From Hyphomonas sp. L-53-1-40 (GTDB lineage: Bacteria > Pseudomonadota > Alphaproteobacteria > Caulobacterales > Hyphomonadaceae), in assembly GCF_000682775.1 (NCBI RefSeq), contig NZ_AWFI01000001.1, forward strand, positions 1 through 64,000: DNA of 64,000 bases, read 5' to 3'. A program made the position numbers and the translations under genes. Each line of letters begins with the position of its first letter. Within the stretch, counting starts at the first letter, position 1. The notes below the pieces were generated by a model. The model had not been told where the DNA came from. It made no database searches and saw nothing but the letters and a program-made list of their open reading frames with translations. Of this stretch, positions 55,977 to 64,000 are shown piece after piece.

Positions 55977-56317
55977 AGCACCTGGGCGACCTCTTCGAGT
56001 GTCTCCCCCAGCGCATCCTTGATATCGCTGATCATGACTGCAGCGGCCGTGACGCTGGGCGGGGTCTCTGACCGGCCTGCTTTTTCGGCTTTCTCACATT
56101 TCGACGCCAACAGGATGGCACCTATACCAAGGCTGGCGCCCTTGAGCGTGTGGGCGGCGTCGGCCCATTGGCTCGCCTCGGCGTGCGGATCCAGCATACG
56201 TGACCAGATTTCGGCCTGATGCCGGAAGATTTCGATGACTTCCACGGCGAGATCATTGTCGCCTCCGGTCATTGCTTTGAGGTGCTCGCGATCGAGTAAG
56301 GCAAAGGTCTCGGTCAT
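55937..56317 (-). CDS. Hpt-domain phosphotransfer protein
   Basis: 126 residues, a single histidine phosphotransfer domain. The phosphorylatable residue is His56 in AAHTLKGASLGIG, with EKAEKAG following one helix later. Such free Hpt proteins relay phosphate between a hybrid kinase and a response regulator; neither partner is nearby, so it is an orphan. The first in-frame ATG is used. It converges with the chorismate mutase gene with an unusual 40-base overlap. Confidence 0.85.
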   Translation of the reverse strand: MTETFALLDREHLKAMTGGDNDLAVEVIEIFRHQAEIWSRMLDPHAEASQWADAAHTLKGASLGIGAILLASKCEKAEKAGRSETPPSVTAAAVMISDIKDALGETLEEVAQVLYEFTSSPPRRAS

Positions 56318-56504
56318 GTCAGGCGTCTCCCACAGAATTTGACCGTGACACGAGGCTGCTGCCCAATCGTTAATGATTTTAGCTTTTCAGAGAATCTTTG
56401 ATCGGGCTGAATTTATCGATTGTCGAAAAGGCAAACTTGAATTATTATTCATCTGTGCCGAGTTTTGACGTGGCACAATTCGTATTTGGCTCTGGGGAAT
56501 TACG

Positions 56505-56648
56505 ATGTTGGATTTCGTCGTGTTGGTTCGTAATCTGGTTTTGGCAGCTGCTTTGGCGTGGCTGGGACTGGAATTTGCGCCGGAGCAGGATGACAATTCC
56601 GAAGCGGCCCGTCAGGACTCTGTGGTCACGGCCCTGCTGGCCCGTTAA
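56505..56648 (+). CDS. 47-residue single-helix membrane micro-protein (candidate)
   Basis: ATG after CTGGGGAATTACG, then 47 codons to TAA. The peptide starts MLDFVVLVRNLVLAAALAWL, a convincing membrane helix, followed by an acidic soluble tail (FAPEQDDNSEAARQDS). Codon third positions are less GC-rich than in the large genes, so coding is not certain. It lies in the 408-bp gap between the Hpt gene and the TipN-like gene. The inverted repeat TGTGCC-N12-GGCACA lies shortly upstream. Confidence 0.45.
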   Translation: MLDFVVLVRNLVLAAALAWLGLEFAPEQDDNSEAARQDSVVTALLAR

Positions 56649-56725
56649 CGCATTCGGCCTTCCAAACCTAGAAATGCACACATTCTGGTCTCGCGCCGGT
56701 CGAATTGTCGCGGTATACTCCGGCT

Positions 56726-58831
56726 ATGACCGAGCCGTCTGCCGCTCGCCCGTCTGGCCGCGATCTGCTTGTCAGGCAAGAGGCGTCTGAAAACTTCGAG
56801 CTCGCCCGCAGTGGTGGCAGCTGGATGGTTGTGACCGGTTTTGTCGTTGCAATATTCTGGATATTCGGCGCGGCTGCGATGGCAGTTGGCCTTTGGGGTG
56901 TTGATGGCCTGAAGGAATTACAACCATTGGTCTTGGTCGGCGGAGCCATGGCATTGGTCGTCCCGGCGCTGCTGATGATCATGGCGGGCTATATGGGGCG
57001 CACCAATCGTCGCTCTTCTGCTTCGAATGCGCTGGTGATGGAAGCCGCCGTTCGCCTGATGGCTCCGGCGCGTGAAGCTGGCACCGAGGGCATCACTTTT
57101 GCCGAACAGATGAAACAGGCCGCAGCTGAAGTGGATCGCGCCATGGCGCATGCGCTGTCAGCGATGAAGGCCATGGCGGGAGAGATCGGAGACGAGCGCC
57201 TGCGGTTGGAATCGGTGGCTTATGCCAGCGCGGACAATGCCCGCGACCTGACCGAACGGCTTGGCCAGGAAAGACAGGCTCTGGAAGGACTCGCTCGAGA
57301 CCTGCGCACGCATATGCAATCTCTGAACGAAGCCATCCCGCGACAGGCCCAGATGATGGTGAGTGCCACGCGTGAAGCCAGCGAAGAGGTTTCCCGCGCC
57401 GATGAAGCGCTGACGCGCCGTCTGGAAGCCATGCAGGTGGCGGGTCGCACATTGTCTGAGAAACTGATCGAGCTGGATGCGCTCGCAGGTGATGCTGCCA
57501 CGCGCACCGAAACGCTTACCTTTGCGGTCACACGCGTCGAGGAAAAGCTCGACCAGTCCCGCCGCACGGTAGACGCTGCTGTGCGGGCAGGGGAGATCGC
57601 TGCAGCTGCCGCAATGACAACCGGCGACGCCTTGAAAGACGCCGTATCTTCAGCCCTGGATGGTGCTCGCCGGGCGAACAACGAAATCAATACTTCTACG
57701 CGCGAGGCCGCCGAAAACGCGGCGCACGCATTGGCCCGGCTGCGCGAAGCCGGTGAGGAAGCTGCCGCAGCGATCCGCTCGGCGGAGTATGCCGCCAAGG
57801 CCGACACGGTCCGGATGGACCACAAGACACGTGAAGCTGCGTCTCTGGCGTTGGCGAGGGATGATCTTGCGAAACCGGTCGTGCCTGAGCGCGCGCCTGA
57901 GCCGGAGCCAAAACCCAGCATCATTCCCGCGTCCGCACACCAGTCCGACGAGCTCCACGACGATGACGGTCTACATGATGACGAAGCGTTCGAGCCAATG
58001 CCTGTCCGCAATGGCAATGGGCATACGAATGGTTTCCATCTTGAGGACCGCAACGGCCACACGCCAGAAATGCCTGAGACCCCCGTCGCGCCAAAACCCA
58101 AGCCTGCGCCACGTGCCAGCATGGATGACGAACTGTTCGATGCGGCGGCCGACGCCTTGGCCAGCGCTGCGCTGACGGACAAGCCGGACACATCGGCGCA
58201 GGACGACACCTGGGATCTGAGCCGCGCCCTCGAAGAGAAGACACCTGAACCGGTGACGCAGCCCCTCCGCCGCCGCCATGATGACACACCCGCCGTTACC
58301 GAAAACCCATTCGATGAAACGCCGCGCCGGCGCGCAACAGACTTGGTCCCTGACGAATCTGATATTCTGGAGCCCGAGCCAGTAGACGAGCCGATGCCGC
58401 TCGTCCCTGTGCGGCCGTCCTCGCCGTCATCGGGTGCGGAAATGGGCTGGCGCGACATCATTTCGGATATGAGCCGCGAGGACAAACCCCTGCGCGACCG
58501 TGAAGATGTCGCCGACGAACTGATCGACCGGCTGCAGACGTCCGGTATCGTCCTGCCCGAGGCAATCCGCCCGAAAGCCAAACGCAAGATTGCCGAAGCC
58601 GCCCGGCGCGGCGACAAGGAGCGCAAGTCTGCAATCCTGTCCCAGGCGGGTCGCCAGGTGGAGCGCGTCACACAACGCCTGCGCAATGACCGCGACTTGA
58701 TGGATCTGGCGCGGGACTTCCTCGATATGGAAGCTGACGACGCGTTGCACGCGCTGGAGCAAACGCAGAAGACTGGCCGCAATGCCAGCGCCCGGCTTGC
58801 CGCTTATCTGCTGCTTGATGCGGCAATCTGA
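56726..58831 (+). CDS. TipN-like polar membrane and coiled-coil protein (candidate)
   Basis: 701 residues. Two membrane helices at about 37-58 and 73-93 are followed by a long Ala/Glu/Arg-rich helical region (about 105-390) with repeated coiled-coil character. A Pro/Asp/Glu/His-rich low-complexity linker follows (about 390-570), then a C-terminal helical domain (MGWRDIISDMSREDKPLRDR ... LAAYLLLDAAI). This architecture matches Caulobacter TipN, the new-pole marker, but identity at the sequence level cannot be verified here. I use the ATG at 56726; the upstream GTG adds seven residues. It may instead be another bitopic scaffold. Confidence 0.6.
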   Translation: MTEPSAARPSGRDLLVRQEASENFELARSGGSWMVVTGFVVAIFWIFGAAAMAVGLWGVDGLKELQPLVLVGGAMALVVPALLMIMAGYMGRTNRRSSASNALVMEAAVRLMAPAREAGTEGITFAEQMKQAAAEVDRAMAHALSAMKAMAGEIGDERLRLESVAYASADNARDLTERLGQERQALEGLARDLRTHMQSLNEAIPRQAQMMVSATREASEEVSRADEALTRRLEAMQVAGRTLSEKLIELDALAGDAATRTETLTFAVTRVEEKLDQSRRTVDAAVRAGEIAAAAAMTTGDALKDAVSSALDGARRANNEINTSTREAAENAAHALARLREAGEEAAAAIRSAEYAAKADTVRMDHKTREAASLALARDDLAKPVVPERAPEPEPKPSIIPASAHQSDELHDDDGLHDDEAFEPMPVRNGNGHTNGFHLEDRNGHTPEMPETPVAPKPKPAPRASMDDELFDAAADALASAALTDKPDTSAQDDTWDLSRALEEKTPEPVTQPLRRRHDDTPAVTENPFDETPRRRATDLVPDESDILEPEPVDEPMPLVPVRPSSPSSGAEMGWRDIISDMSREDKPLRDREDVADELIDRLQTSGIVLPEAIRPKAKRKIAEAARRGDKERKSAILSQAGRQVERVTQRLRNDRDLMDLARDFLDMEADDALHALEQTQKTGRNASARLAAYLLLDAAI

Positions 58832-59725
58832 TCAGCCTCCAAGCAATACAATCCCAATCACACCCGAAGCCACGAGCAGGATACCTGCCAGTTCGCGCGC
58901 CGTAATGTGCTCGCGAAAGACCACATGTGATGCAATCAGGGTAAACAGGATTTCGACCTGACCAACAGCCTTTACGCTGGCAGCGTCCTTGAGCGTGAAC
59001 GCCATGACCCATGCCATTGATCCGAGGAAGCCGATCAGGCCAACCCATCCGGCTTGTCGCCATGCCCCGAACAGCTTGGCGACCTGGCCGGGCTCGCGCA
59101 GTCCGAGCCAACCGAGCAACATGACCGACTGGATTATCGTGACGAAGGCGAGCGTGATTGAGGTGCTGAGTAGCAGGCCGACCTCGCCAAGCGACAAGGA
59201 TGCGCCGCGAAGCGACACGGACGATACGGCGAAACAGGCTCCCGACAACAGCCCGATCCAGAGCGAACTGTCCGGCTTCAATTTGTGCCCGGCAGTTCTG
59301 GACAGCGAGATCAGGATGATCCCCAAAATGCTGGCAATGATCGCCAGAAGGGCGGGCAAGGTGAGCGTATCGCCGAGCAGGATAATGCCGACGAGCGCAG
59401 CCTGAACAGGTTCGGTCTTGGTAAAGGCCGTGGCAGCCGCGAAATTGGCCCTGGAGAACAGATGGATCAGCAGTCCGGTCGCGAGCACCTGACTGATTCC
59501 GCCTACAATCGCATAAGCAAAGAAGGCAGCGGGCGGCGCGGGCAGGGGCGTGCCCCGCTCGATGGTCAACACCGCCAGCAGGCCGACTGCCAGCGGCGCT
59601 GCATAGACGAAACGTGAGGCCGTCGCGCCCCATGTGTTCAGCGTCTGCTTCAGCTGTTTCTGAAGCGCTGAGCGACCATTCTGGCAGAATGCAGCCGCCA
59701 GCGTCATGGGAATCCAGAGATCCAT
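58832..59725 (-). CDS. EamA/DMT family transporter
   Basis: 297 residues with ten membrane helices in two EamA repeats. GGISQVLATGLLIHLFSRA and FAAATAFTKTEPVQAALVGI mark the end of the first repeat, GFLGSMAWVMAFTLKDAASVKAVGQVEILFTLI the second. Substrate unknown, typically an amino acid or metabolite exported. It begins 33 bp downstream of the leuA stop on the same strand, so co-transcription with leuA is likely and may hint at amino-acid export. Confidence 0.88.
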   Translation of the reverse strand: MDLWIPMTLAAAFCQNGRSALQKQLKQTLNTWGATASRFVYAAPLAVGLLAVLTIERGTPLPAPPAAFFAYAIVGGISQVLATGLLIHLFSRANFAAATAFTKTEPVQAALVGIILLGDTLTLPALLAIIASILGIILISLSRTAGHKLKPDSSLWIGLLSGACFAVSSVSLRGASLSLGEVGLLLSTSITLAFVTIIQSVMLLGWLGLREPGQVAKLFGAWRQAGWVGLIGFLGSMAWVMAFTLKDAASVKAVGQVEILFTLIASHVVFREHITARELAGILLVASGVIGIVLLGG

Positions 59726-59758
59726 GCAGCAATACTCTTTGAGAGAAGACGGGGCTTA

Positions 59759-61300
59759 CTAGGCGGCCTGCGACCGCTTCGCTTTGCGCGCTTCCAACTT
59801 ATTCACGGCGTGGAGGTAGGCTTTTGCACTCGCGACAAGCGTGTCCGGATCCGAGGAACGACCGGTCGACATGATGCCGTCGCTGTTGAGACGAACAGAC
59901 ACGGTCGCCTGGGCATCGGTGCCGCCAGTGACGGCGTGGACCTGATAAAGCTCCAGCTTGCCTTCATGCGGCACAATCTCACGAATGGCGTTGAACACCG
60001 CATCCACGGGGCCATTACCGCGGGCGATGGCGAATTTCTCTTCGCCGTCCACAACGAGATCAATCTCGGCCGTTTGAGGGGCGTCTGTTCCTGCAACCAC
60101 ACGGAGCCGCTTGAACGCGATCCGTTCGCCTTCTGCAGCCAACTGGTCATCGACCAGTGCGATAATGTCATCATCGAAGACGTGCTTCTTGCGGTCGGCG
60201 AGGGCCTTGAAGCGCTTGAACGCATCATTCAAGGGATCGCCTTCCATCGTGTATCCGAGCGCTTCCAGCTTGTCGCGGAAGGCGTGGCGACCGGAATGCT
60301 TGCCCATGACCAGTGACGTCTTGGCAACACCGACATCTTCGGGCCGCATGATCTCATAGGTCTCGGCATTCTTCAGCATGCCATCCTGATGGATGCCGCT
60401 TTCATGCGCGAAGGCGTTCTTGCCCACGATCGCCTTGTTGTACTGGACCGGGAAGCCGGTGATGCGGCTGACCATGGCAGAGGCACGGGAAAGATAGGCG
60501 GGCTTGATGTCAGTCTCGAAGGGCAGCGTATCGCTGCGCACTTTCATGGCCATGACAATCTCTTCCAGCGCGGCATTGCCGGCACGTTCGCCGAGACCGT
60601 TGATGGCGCATTCCACCTGACGCGCGCCATTGGCGACGGCATTGATGGAGTTCGCGACGGCCAAGCCGAGATCATTGTGGCAGTGGGCCGACCAGATGAC
60701 CTTGTCAGAGTTCGGGATGGTCTCGATCACACGGCGGAACAGGGCACCATACTCATCCGGATGCGAATAGCCGACCGTGTCAGGCAAATTGATTGTGGTT
60801 GCACCGCTGGCGATGGCTACGTCGATACATTTGCACAGGAAGTCGAAATCGGTGCGCGTGGCGTCTTCGGCGCTCCATTCAACATCGTCGGTATGGTTGC
60901 GGGCCTGGGCGACCGAGCGGCCTACCGCTTCGAGCACGGCATTCGGCCCCATTTTCAACTTGTGTTTCATATGGACCGGGCTGGTCGAGATGAAGGTATG
61001 GATGCGTGGGCGAGCCGATTTCTTTACGGCTTCGGCGCAGCGCTCGATATCGTTCGGCGTCGAACGGGCCAAGCCGCAGATGATGGCTGACTTCGACTGT
61101 TCGGCAATGGCGCTGACGGCGGCGAAGTCGCCTTCGGAGGCGGCAGGAAAACCGGCTTCGATCACATCGACACCCATCGTTTCCATCAACTCGGCGAGTT
61201 CGAGCTTTTCATTATGGGTCATGGACGCGCCGGGTGACTGCTCACCGTCGCGCAGGGTCGTGTCGAAGATACGGATATGAGGATTGGATGACGTGGACAT
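59759..61300 (-). CDS. leuA: 2-isopropylmalate synthase
   Basis: 513 residues. The catalytic domain begins IRIFDTTLRDGEQSPGASM; SAHCHNDLGLAVANSINAV and ECAINGLGERAGNAALEEIV carry the metal-binding and active-site residues; the C-terminal regulatory domain (about 390-510) binds leucine. It condenses acetyl-CoA with 2-oxoisovalerate, the first step of leucine synthesis. An apparent leader-peptide attenuator lies upstream, in keeping with leucine control. Confidence 0.96.
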   Translation of the reverse strand: MSTSSNPHIRIFDTTLRDGEQSPGASMTHNEKLELAELMETMGVDVIEAGFPAASEGDFAAVSAIAEQSKSAIICGLARSTPNDIERCAEAVKKSARPRIHTFISTSPVHMKHKLKMGPNAVLEAVGRSVAQARNHTDDVEWSAEDATRTDFDFLCKCIDVAIASGATTINLPDTVGYSHPDEYGALFRRVIETIPNSDKVIWSAHCHNDLGLAVANSINAVANGARQVECAINGLGERAGNAALEEIVMAMKVRSDTLPFETDIKPAYLSRASAMVSRITGFPVQYNKAIVGKNAFAHESGIHQDGMLKNAETYEIMRPEDVGVAKTSLVMGKHSGRHAFRDKLEALGYTMEGDPLNDAFKRFKALADRKKHVFDDDIIALVDDQLAAEGERIAFKRLRVVAGTDAPQTAEIDLVVDGEEKFAIARGNGPVDAVFNAIREIVPHEGKLELYQVHAVTGGTDAQATVSVRLNSDGIMSTGRSSDPDTLVASAKAYLHAVNKLEARKAKRSQAA

Positions 61301-61325
61301 TTTGGAGCTACCGGGTCTGGGGATG

Positions 61326-61404
61326 GGAAATAAGGCTGGTGATAACCCCTGACCGCGCGGCTGCCCTGGCTGACCTAGGCAGACATCACCGGCCAGGGGC
61401 CGGT
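61326..61404 (-). promoter_or_regulatory. Competing stem-loops forming a probable leuA attenuator
   Basis: Inside the leader frame, ACCGGCC-CCT-GGCCGGT (61404-61388) forms a perfect hairpin. Its right arm, extended to GGCCGGTGAT (61394-61385), can instead pair with ATCACCAGCC (61343-61334) with one mismatch, immediately followed by TTATTTCC. The two pairings exclude each other, the hallmark of ribosome-controlled attenuation. Which is terminator and which antiterminator is not resolved by inspection. Confidence 0.45.
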
Positions 61405-61425
61405 AAGCAGTAGCTGAAGAGGCAT
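61375..61425 (-). CDS. Candidate leucine leader peptide upstream of leuA
   Basis: A 16-codon minus-strand frame reads MPLQLLLTGPWPVMSA and stops at TAG, 75 bases before the leuA ATG. Four of its first seven codons are Leu (CTT, CTA, CTG, CTT), as expected of a leader that senses Leu-tRNA. GTGGAAT just upstream gives a modest ribosome binding site; an in-frame ATG four codons earlier is also possible. Confidence 0.55.
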   Translation of the reverse strand: MPLQLLLTGPWPVMSA

Positions 61426-61453
61426 TTTATTCCACATGGGGTGTTACATCGGC

Positions 61454-62176
61454 CTATGGGGCGGCGGTGTCAACCTCGTTTTGCGGGATCAGGGCAACAG
61501 ATTGCCCGGTTTTGCGCATTCGGGCACGAGCATAGGCGGCGATGGCAATATAAACGCCCACGGCGGCAGCGGCCTTCCCCTTGAGGGCGGCGAACAGGCT
61601 TTGGCCGGCGAAGGCGATCAGGGCGATCTTGGGAATGATCCCCACCCCCATGCCGGCCCAGTAATGGAGAAATTTCGCATGGCTCACGCCGAAGGCCATA
61701 TTGACCAGCAGGGCAGGGCCCGCAGGCACATTGCGTACGATCGCGCTCGTCATCATGGCATTGCGTCCGACGAAGGTGGATAGCTTGTTGGCGGTTTCAC
61801 CCGCATACTGGCGAAATGCTTTTTCGCCTGCGAGGCGCCCGGCATAGAAGGTGGCGGCGCCTGCGACCATGTTGGCGATCCAACCAAACATCGCGCCGAG
61901 CCATGGGCCAAACATGGCAATCGCGATGGCCAGCAATGCAAATTGGGGAATGCCGAGAAAGGCGCCGACCACAAATAGCAGGATCAAAGCTGGCAGGGCC
62001 CACGGGCTGGAGGCGATATCCTGCATGAGGGCCTGCAAGGTGGCGATATCCAGCAGATTGGTCATCTTGCCGATTGCGAACAGCAAGATGATTACAGCCA
62101 GCGCGATACCGCCAATAATAGCACCGCGACGGGCATTGGCATCGAGGACTTTCTTGGGGGCGGGCCGAGTATCCAT
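61454..62176 (-). CDS. VTT (TVP38/TMEM64, DedA-superfamily) membrane protein
   Basis: 240 residues with about five membrane helices. The VTT domain shows GAFLGIPQFALLAIAIAMFG, AGAATFYAGRLAGEKAFRQY and RNVPAGPALLVNMAFGVSHA, with the reentrant-loop residues typical of the superfamily. Members move lipids or small solutes across the inner membrane. The ATG at 62176 is preferred; a TTG five codons upstream is in frame. The N-terminal 15 residues are basic, as in cytoplasmic heads. Confidence 0.85.
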   Translation of the reverse strand: MDTRPAPKKVLDANARRGAIIGGIALAVIILLFAIGKMTNLLDIATLQALMQDIASSPWALPALILLFVVGAFLGIPQFALLAIAIAMFGPWLGAMFGWIANMVAGAATFYAGRLAGEKAFRQYAGETANKLSTFVGRNAMMTSAIVRNVPAGPALLVNMAFGVSHAKFLHYWAGMGVGIIPKIALIAFAGQSLFAALKGKAAAAVGVYIAIAAYARARMRKTGQSVALIPQNEVDTAAP

Positions 62177-62314
62177 GATGGGGGCTTTCAAGCTCGAGCC
62201 GATTTACGTCAATCCGCCGCCTGCCGCAAAGTCAATTTCAGCAGTGGTTGATCCTGTCGGCTCCCCCGGATACGTACTCCGCCGAACTCTAGTGTCGCTT
62301 AAAGGACCCCGCGC

Positions 62315-63316
62315 ATGACAGACCTTTCCCCTCGCCATGACTGGACCCGAGACGATATCGCGAATCTCTACGCCTTGCCGTTGGACACGCTGATGGCGCA
62401 CGCATTGACGGTGAAGCAGGCCAACTGGCCGGATGGGAAAGTTCAGAAGTCTCAACTGCTATCGATCAAGACGGGCGGCTGTGCTGAGGATTGCGGCTAT
62501 TGCAGCCAGTCAGCCCATTTCGATACCGGGCTCGATGCCTCGAAACTGATGCCGCTGGATGAGGTGGTCACCGCCGCGCGCAGAGCCAAGGAAAATGGCG
62601 CGGACCGGTTCTGCATGGGAGCGGCCTGGCGCAGCCTGAAGGATCGCGATGTCCCCAAAGTTGCCGCCATGATCGAAGCCGTGAAGGCCGAAGGCCTGGA
62701 AACCTGCGTCACGCTGGGCATGCTGGATGACGGCCAAGCCGAAGCGCTGAAATCGGCCGGGCTCGATTACTACAATCACAACCTGGACACTTCACCGGAA
62801 TATTACGGCAAGGTCGTCTCCACTCGCACCTATGATGATCGGCTTGAAACGCTGGGCCGTGCGCGAACGGCTGGCCTGAAGCTCTGTTGTGGCGGCATTC
62901 TGGGAATGGGTGAAAGCCGAGAGGACCGGATTGGCCTGATCCATGAATTATCCAAACTGACGCCGCACCCGGAAAGCGTTCCGGTGAACATGCTGGTGCC
63001 GATTGAAGGCACGCCGCTCGGCCACAGTCCGGCCATTTCGGTCATCGAGATGGCGCGGGCCATTGCCGTCTGCCGGGTCGTGTTCCCACAAAGCTGGGTA
63101 CGTCTGTCCGCGGGCCGCGAAGGCATGACGGAAGAGGGGCAGGCACTCTGCCTGCTGGCGGGTGCGAACTCGATTTTTGTCGGCGACCGCCTACTGACAA
63201 CCGACAATCCGGAAATCGACGAGGATGATGCGCTGATGGGTCAGATGGGCCTGGAGGCCGCCGGCCGGGCAGAAATGGAAGCCCCGGCGCGGCGGACCAC
63301 GCTGATCGGCAGCTGA
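62315..63316 (+). CDS. bioB: Biotin synthase
   Basis: 333 residues. Radical-SAM cluster cysteines are 56, 60 and 63 ([16 protein letters not shown]). Further BioB marks are [42 protein letters not shown] and LSAGREGM near the C-terminus, contributing ligands of the 2Fe-2S sulfur donor. It converts dethiobiotin to biotin. No other bio gene is in the window. It is convergent with the SDR gene, three bases between their stop codons. Confidence 0.97.
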   Translation: MTDLSPRHDWTRDDIANLYALPLDTLMAHALTVKQANWPDGKVQKSQLLSIKTGGCAEDCGYCSQSAHFDTGLDASKLMPLDEVVTAARRAKENGADRFCMGAAWRSLKDRDVPKVAAMIEAVKAEGLETCVTLGMLDDGQAEALKSAGLDYYNHNLDTSPEYYGKVVSTRTYDDRLETLGRARTAGLKLCCGGILGMGESREDRIGLIHELSKLTPHPESVPVNMLVPIEGTPLGHSPAISVIEMARAIAVCRVVFPQSWVRLSAGREGMTEEGQALCLLAGANSIFVGDRLLTTDNPEIDEDDALMGQMGLEAAGRAEMEAPARRTTLIGS

Positions 63317-63319
63317 TCC

Positions 63320-64000
63320 CTATCGGGTCTGCCCACCGTCCACAGGCACGATGGCACCGGTGATGAAGCTGGCCACGGGGCTAAGCAGGAAGGCTGCCGC
63401 TGAGCCGATCTCCTCCGGCTTGCCGAAGCGTTGGAGCGGGACTTCGCGCTTGATCCACCGGGTCCAAGCGTCTCCACGCTCACCATTGATGCGTTCTTCC
63501 CATTCTCCATCCGGGAAGATGATGTTGCCGGGGGCAATGGCGTTGATGCGCACATTGTTGCGACCGGATACCCGGGCGAGTTCCTTGGTGAGATGGTTCA
63601 TCGCGGCTTTTGATGTGCCATAGGTCAGCGGCGTGCCGAGGCCGGTGAGGCCTGCAATCGAAGAGATCATCAGGATGGCGCCTTCACCCCGCGGGTCCAT
63701 GCGACGCAAGGCTGACCGGGCAAGGAAGAAGGCAGAATCGAGATTTTGCGAAATGCCGGCATCCCAGGTGGCATCGTCGACTTCAAAACCGGGGGGGCAC
63801 GGGTGCAGGCCGACATTGGCGACCGCGCCCCAAAGCTCGCCAAGTTCGTTCTCGATCGTATCGATCATGGTCTCGACCGTGCGGGAATCGCGCAGGTCTC
63901 CGGCGCGAGCCCAGACATTCTCCTCGCCGTACTCGGCGGCAAGGCGGGCACGTTCCTGTTCCAGCTTCTCTTCCCCGCGAGCGGCGAGGGCGACTTTCGC
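63320..64000 (-). CDS. SDR family oxidoreductase, 5' end beyond the window
   Basis: At least 226 residues are visible; the minus-strand frame is open to the right edge (ALAARGEEKLEQERARLA near the edge is the cofactor-side helix). A later internal ATG at 63868 is not the true start. The catalytic residues lie in SSIAGLTGLGTPLTYGTSKAA (Ser, Tyr, Lys spaced as in SDRs), and the C-terminus ends GAIVPVDGGQTR. The substrate is unknown. NAD(P) motif TGxxxGxG must lie outside the window. Confidence 0.85.
   Translation of the reverse strand, partial: AKVALAARGEEKLEQERARLAAEYGEENVWARAGDLRDSRTVETMIDTIENELGELWGAVANVGLHPCPPGFEVDDATWDAGISQNLDSAFFLARSALRRMDPRGEGAILMISSIAGLTGLGTPLTYGTSKAAMNHLTKELARVSGRNNVRINAIAPGNIIFPDGEWEERINGERGDAWTRWIKREVPLQRFGKPEEIGSAAAFLLSPVASFITGAIVPVDGGQTR

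Noticed and set aside
57220-58782. 520-residue Ser/Arg-rich minus-strand frame opposite the TipN-like gene
   Set aside because: Low-complexity shadow, no ribosome binding site, and the plus-strand gene has a coherent architecture.
1-64000. CRISPR arrays, IS elements, phage genes, rRNA or tRNA genes
   Set aside because: No regular direct repeats, transposase or integrase genes, or RNA gene signatures were seen in any intergenic region.

Overview
The window is gene-dense, high-GC (about 62-64%) bacterial chromosome with mostly intact core-metabolism genes and almost no mobile DNA. Gene content and order point to an alphaproteobacterium, most likely Hyphomonadaceae or a related stalked or prosthecate Caulobacterales/Maricaulales lineage. 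The supporting features are the moxR-DUF58-DUF4159-VWA block opposite DUF1285-NUDIX-DUF6111-cca, a petABC bc1 operon, a 180-kDa-type NAD-glutamate dehydrogenase, YggT-DUF167-FolD, sucCDAB and a TipN-like polar membrane/coiled-coil protein. The genus is an inference; no rRNA or tRNA gene is present to fix it.

Layout. 1-1.2 kb: tail of an unknown gene and a small outer-membrane beta-barrel protein. 1.2-8.3 kb (minus): MoxR ATPase, an AT-richer small lipoprotein gene, DUF58, DUF4159 and a frameshifted VWA/GATase-like membrane protein. 8.3-11.3 kb (plus): DUF1285, CoA pyrophosphatase, DUF6111 and CCA-adding enzyme. 11.3-13.3 kb: TspO, a DUF2975/HTH pair and a lipoprotein. 13.3-18.4 kb: hemF divergent from the cytochrome bc1 operon, then MTA phosphorylase. 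18.4-22.2 kb: an unknown membrane protein, a HerA-like ATPase and an AI-2E family transporter. 22.2-30.3 kb: NAD-GDH with a hairpin-rich leader, then an M1 aminopeptidase lipoprotein. 30.4-34.8 kb: GST, QueG, MtgA and an MscS channel. 34.8-39.9 kb: two SDRs, a HAD hydrolase, a lipoprotein, pterin dehydratase, a VOC protein and an MFS transporter. 40-41.8 kb: YggT, DUF167 and FolD running abnormally into an HNH gene. 41.7-46.1 kb: a membrane LytTR regulator divergent from DUF2141/DUF2306, a PhoD-like phosphatase and a broken MFS gene. 46.1-53.1 kb: sucC-sucD-sucA-sucB, i.e. succinyl-CoA synthetase plus 2-oxoglutarate dehydrogenase E1/E2, with a two-lipoyl E2. 53.1-54.3 kb: a methyltransferase and a 520-bp non-coding region that looks like it encodes a minus-strand small RNA. 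54.3-58.8 kb: a CmpX-like channel, chorismate mutase, an Hpt protein, a micro-ORF and the TipN-like protein. 58.8-64 kb: an EamA transporter, leuA with an apparent Leu attenuator, a VTT protein, bioB and a partial SDR.

Functionally, the window links NAD-GDH (glutamate to 2-oxoglutarate) to 2-oxoglutarate dehydrogenase and succinyl-CoA synthetase, then to the bc1 complex, alongside heme, biotin, leucine, folate-C1 and queuosine synthesis. The main non-routine signals are structured RNA candidates (upstream of gdh, between sucD and sucA, the 53.9-kb minus-strand RNA, the leuA leader) and five small reading-frame lesions in three places. The lesions may be real decay or assembly errors. No CRISPR array, IS element, prophage or defence island was seen, and I did not find a convincing large undescribed system.
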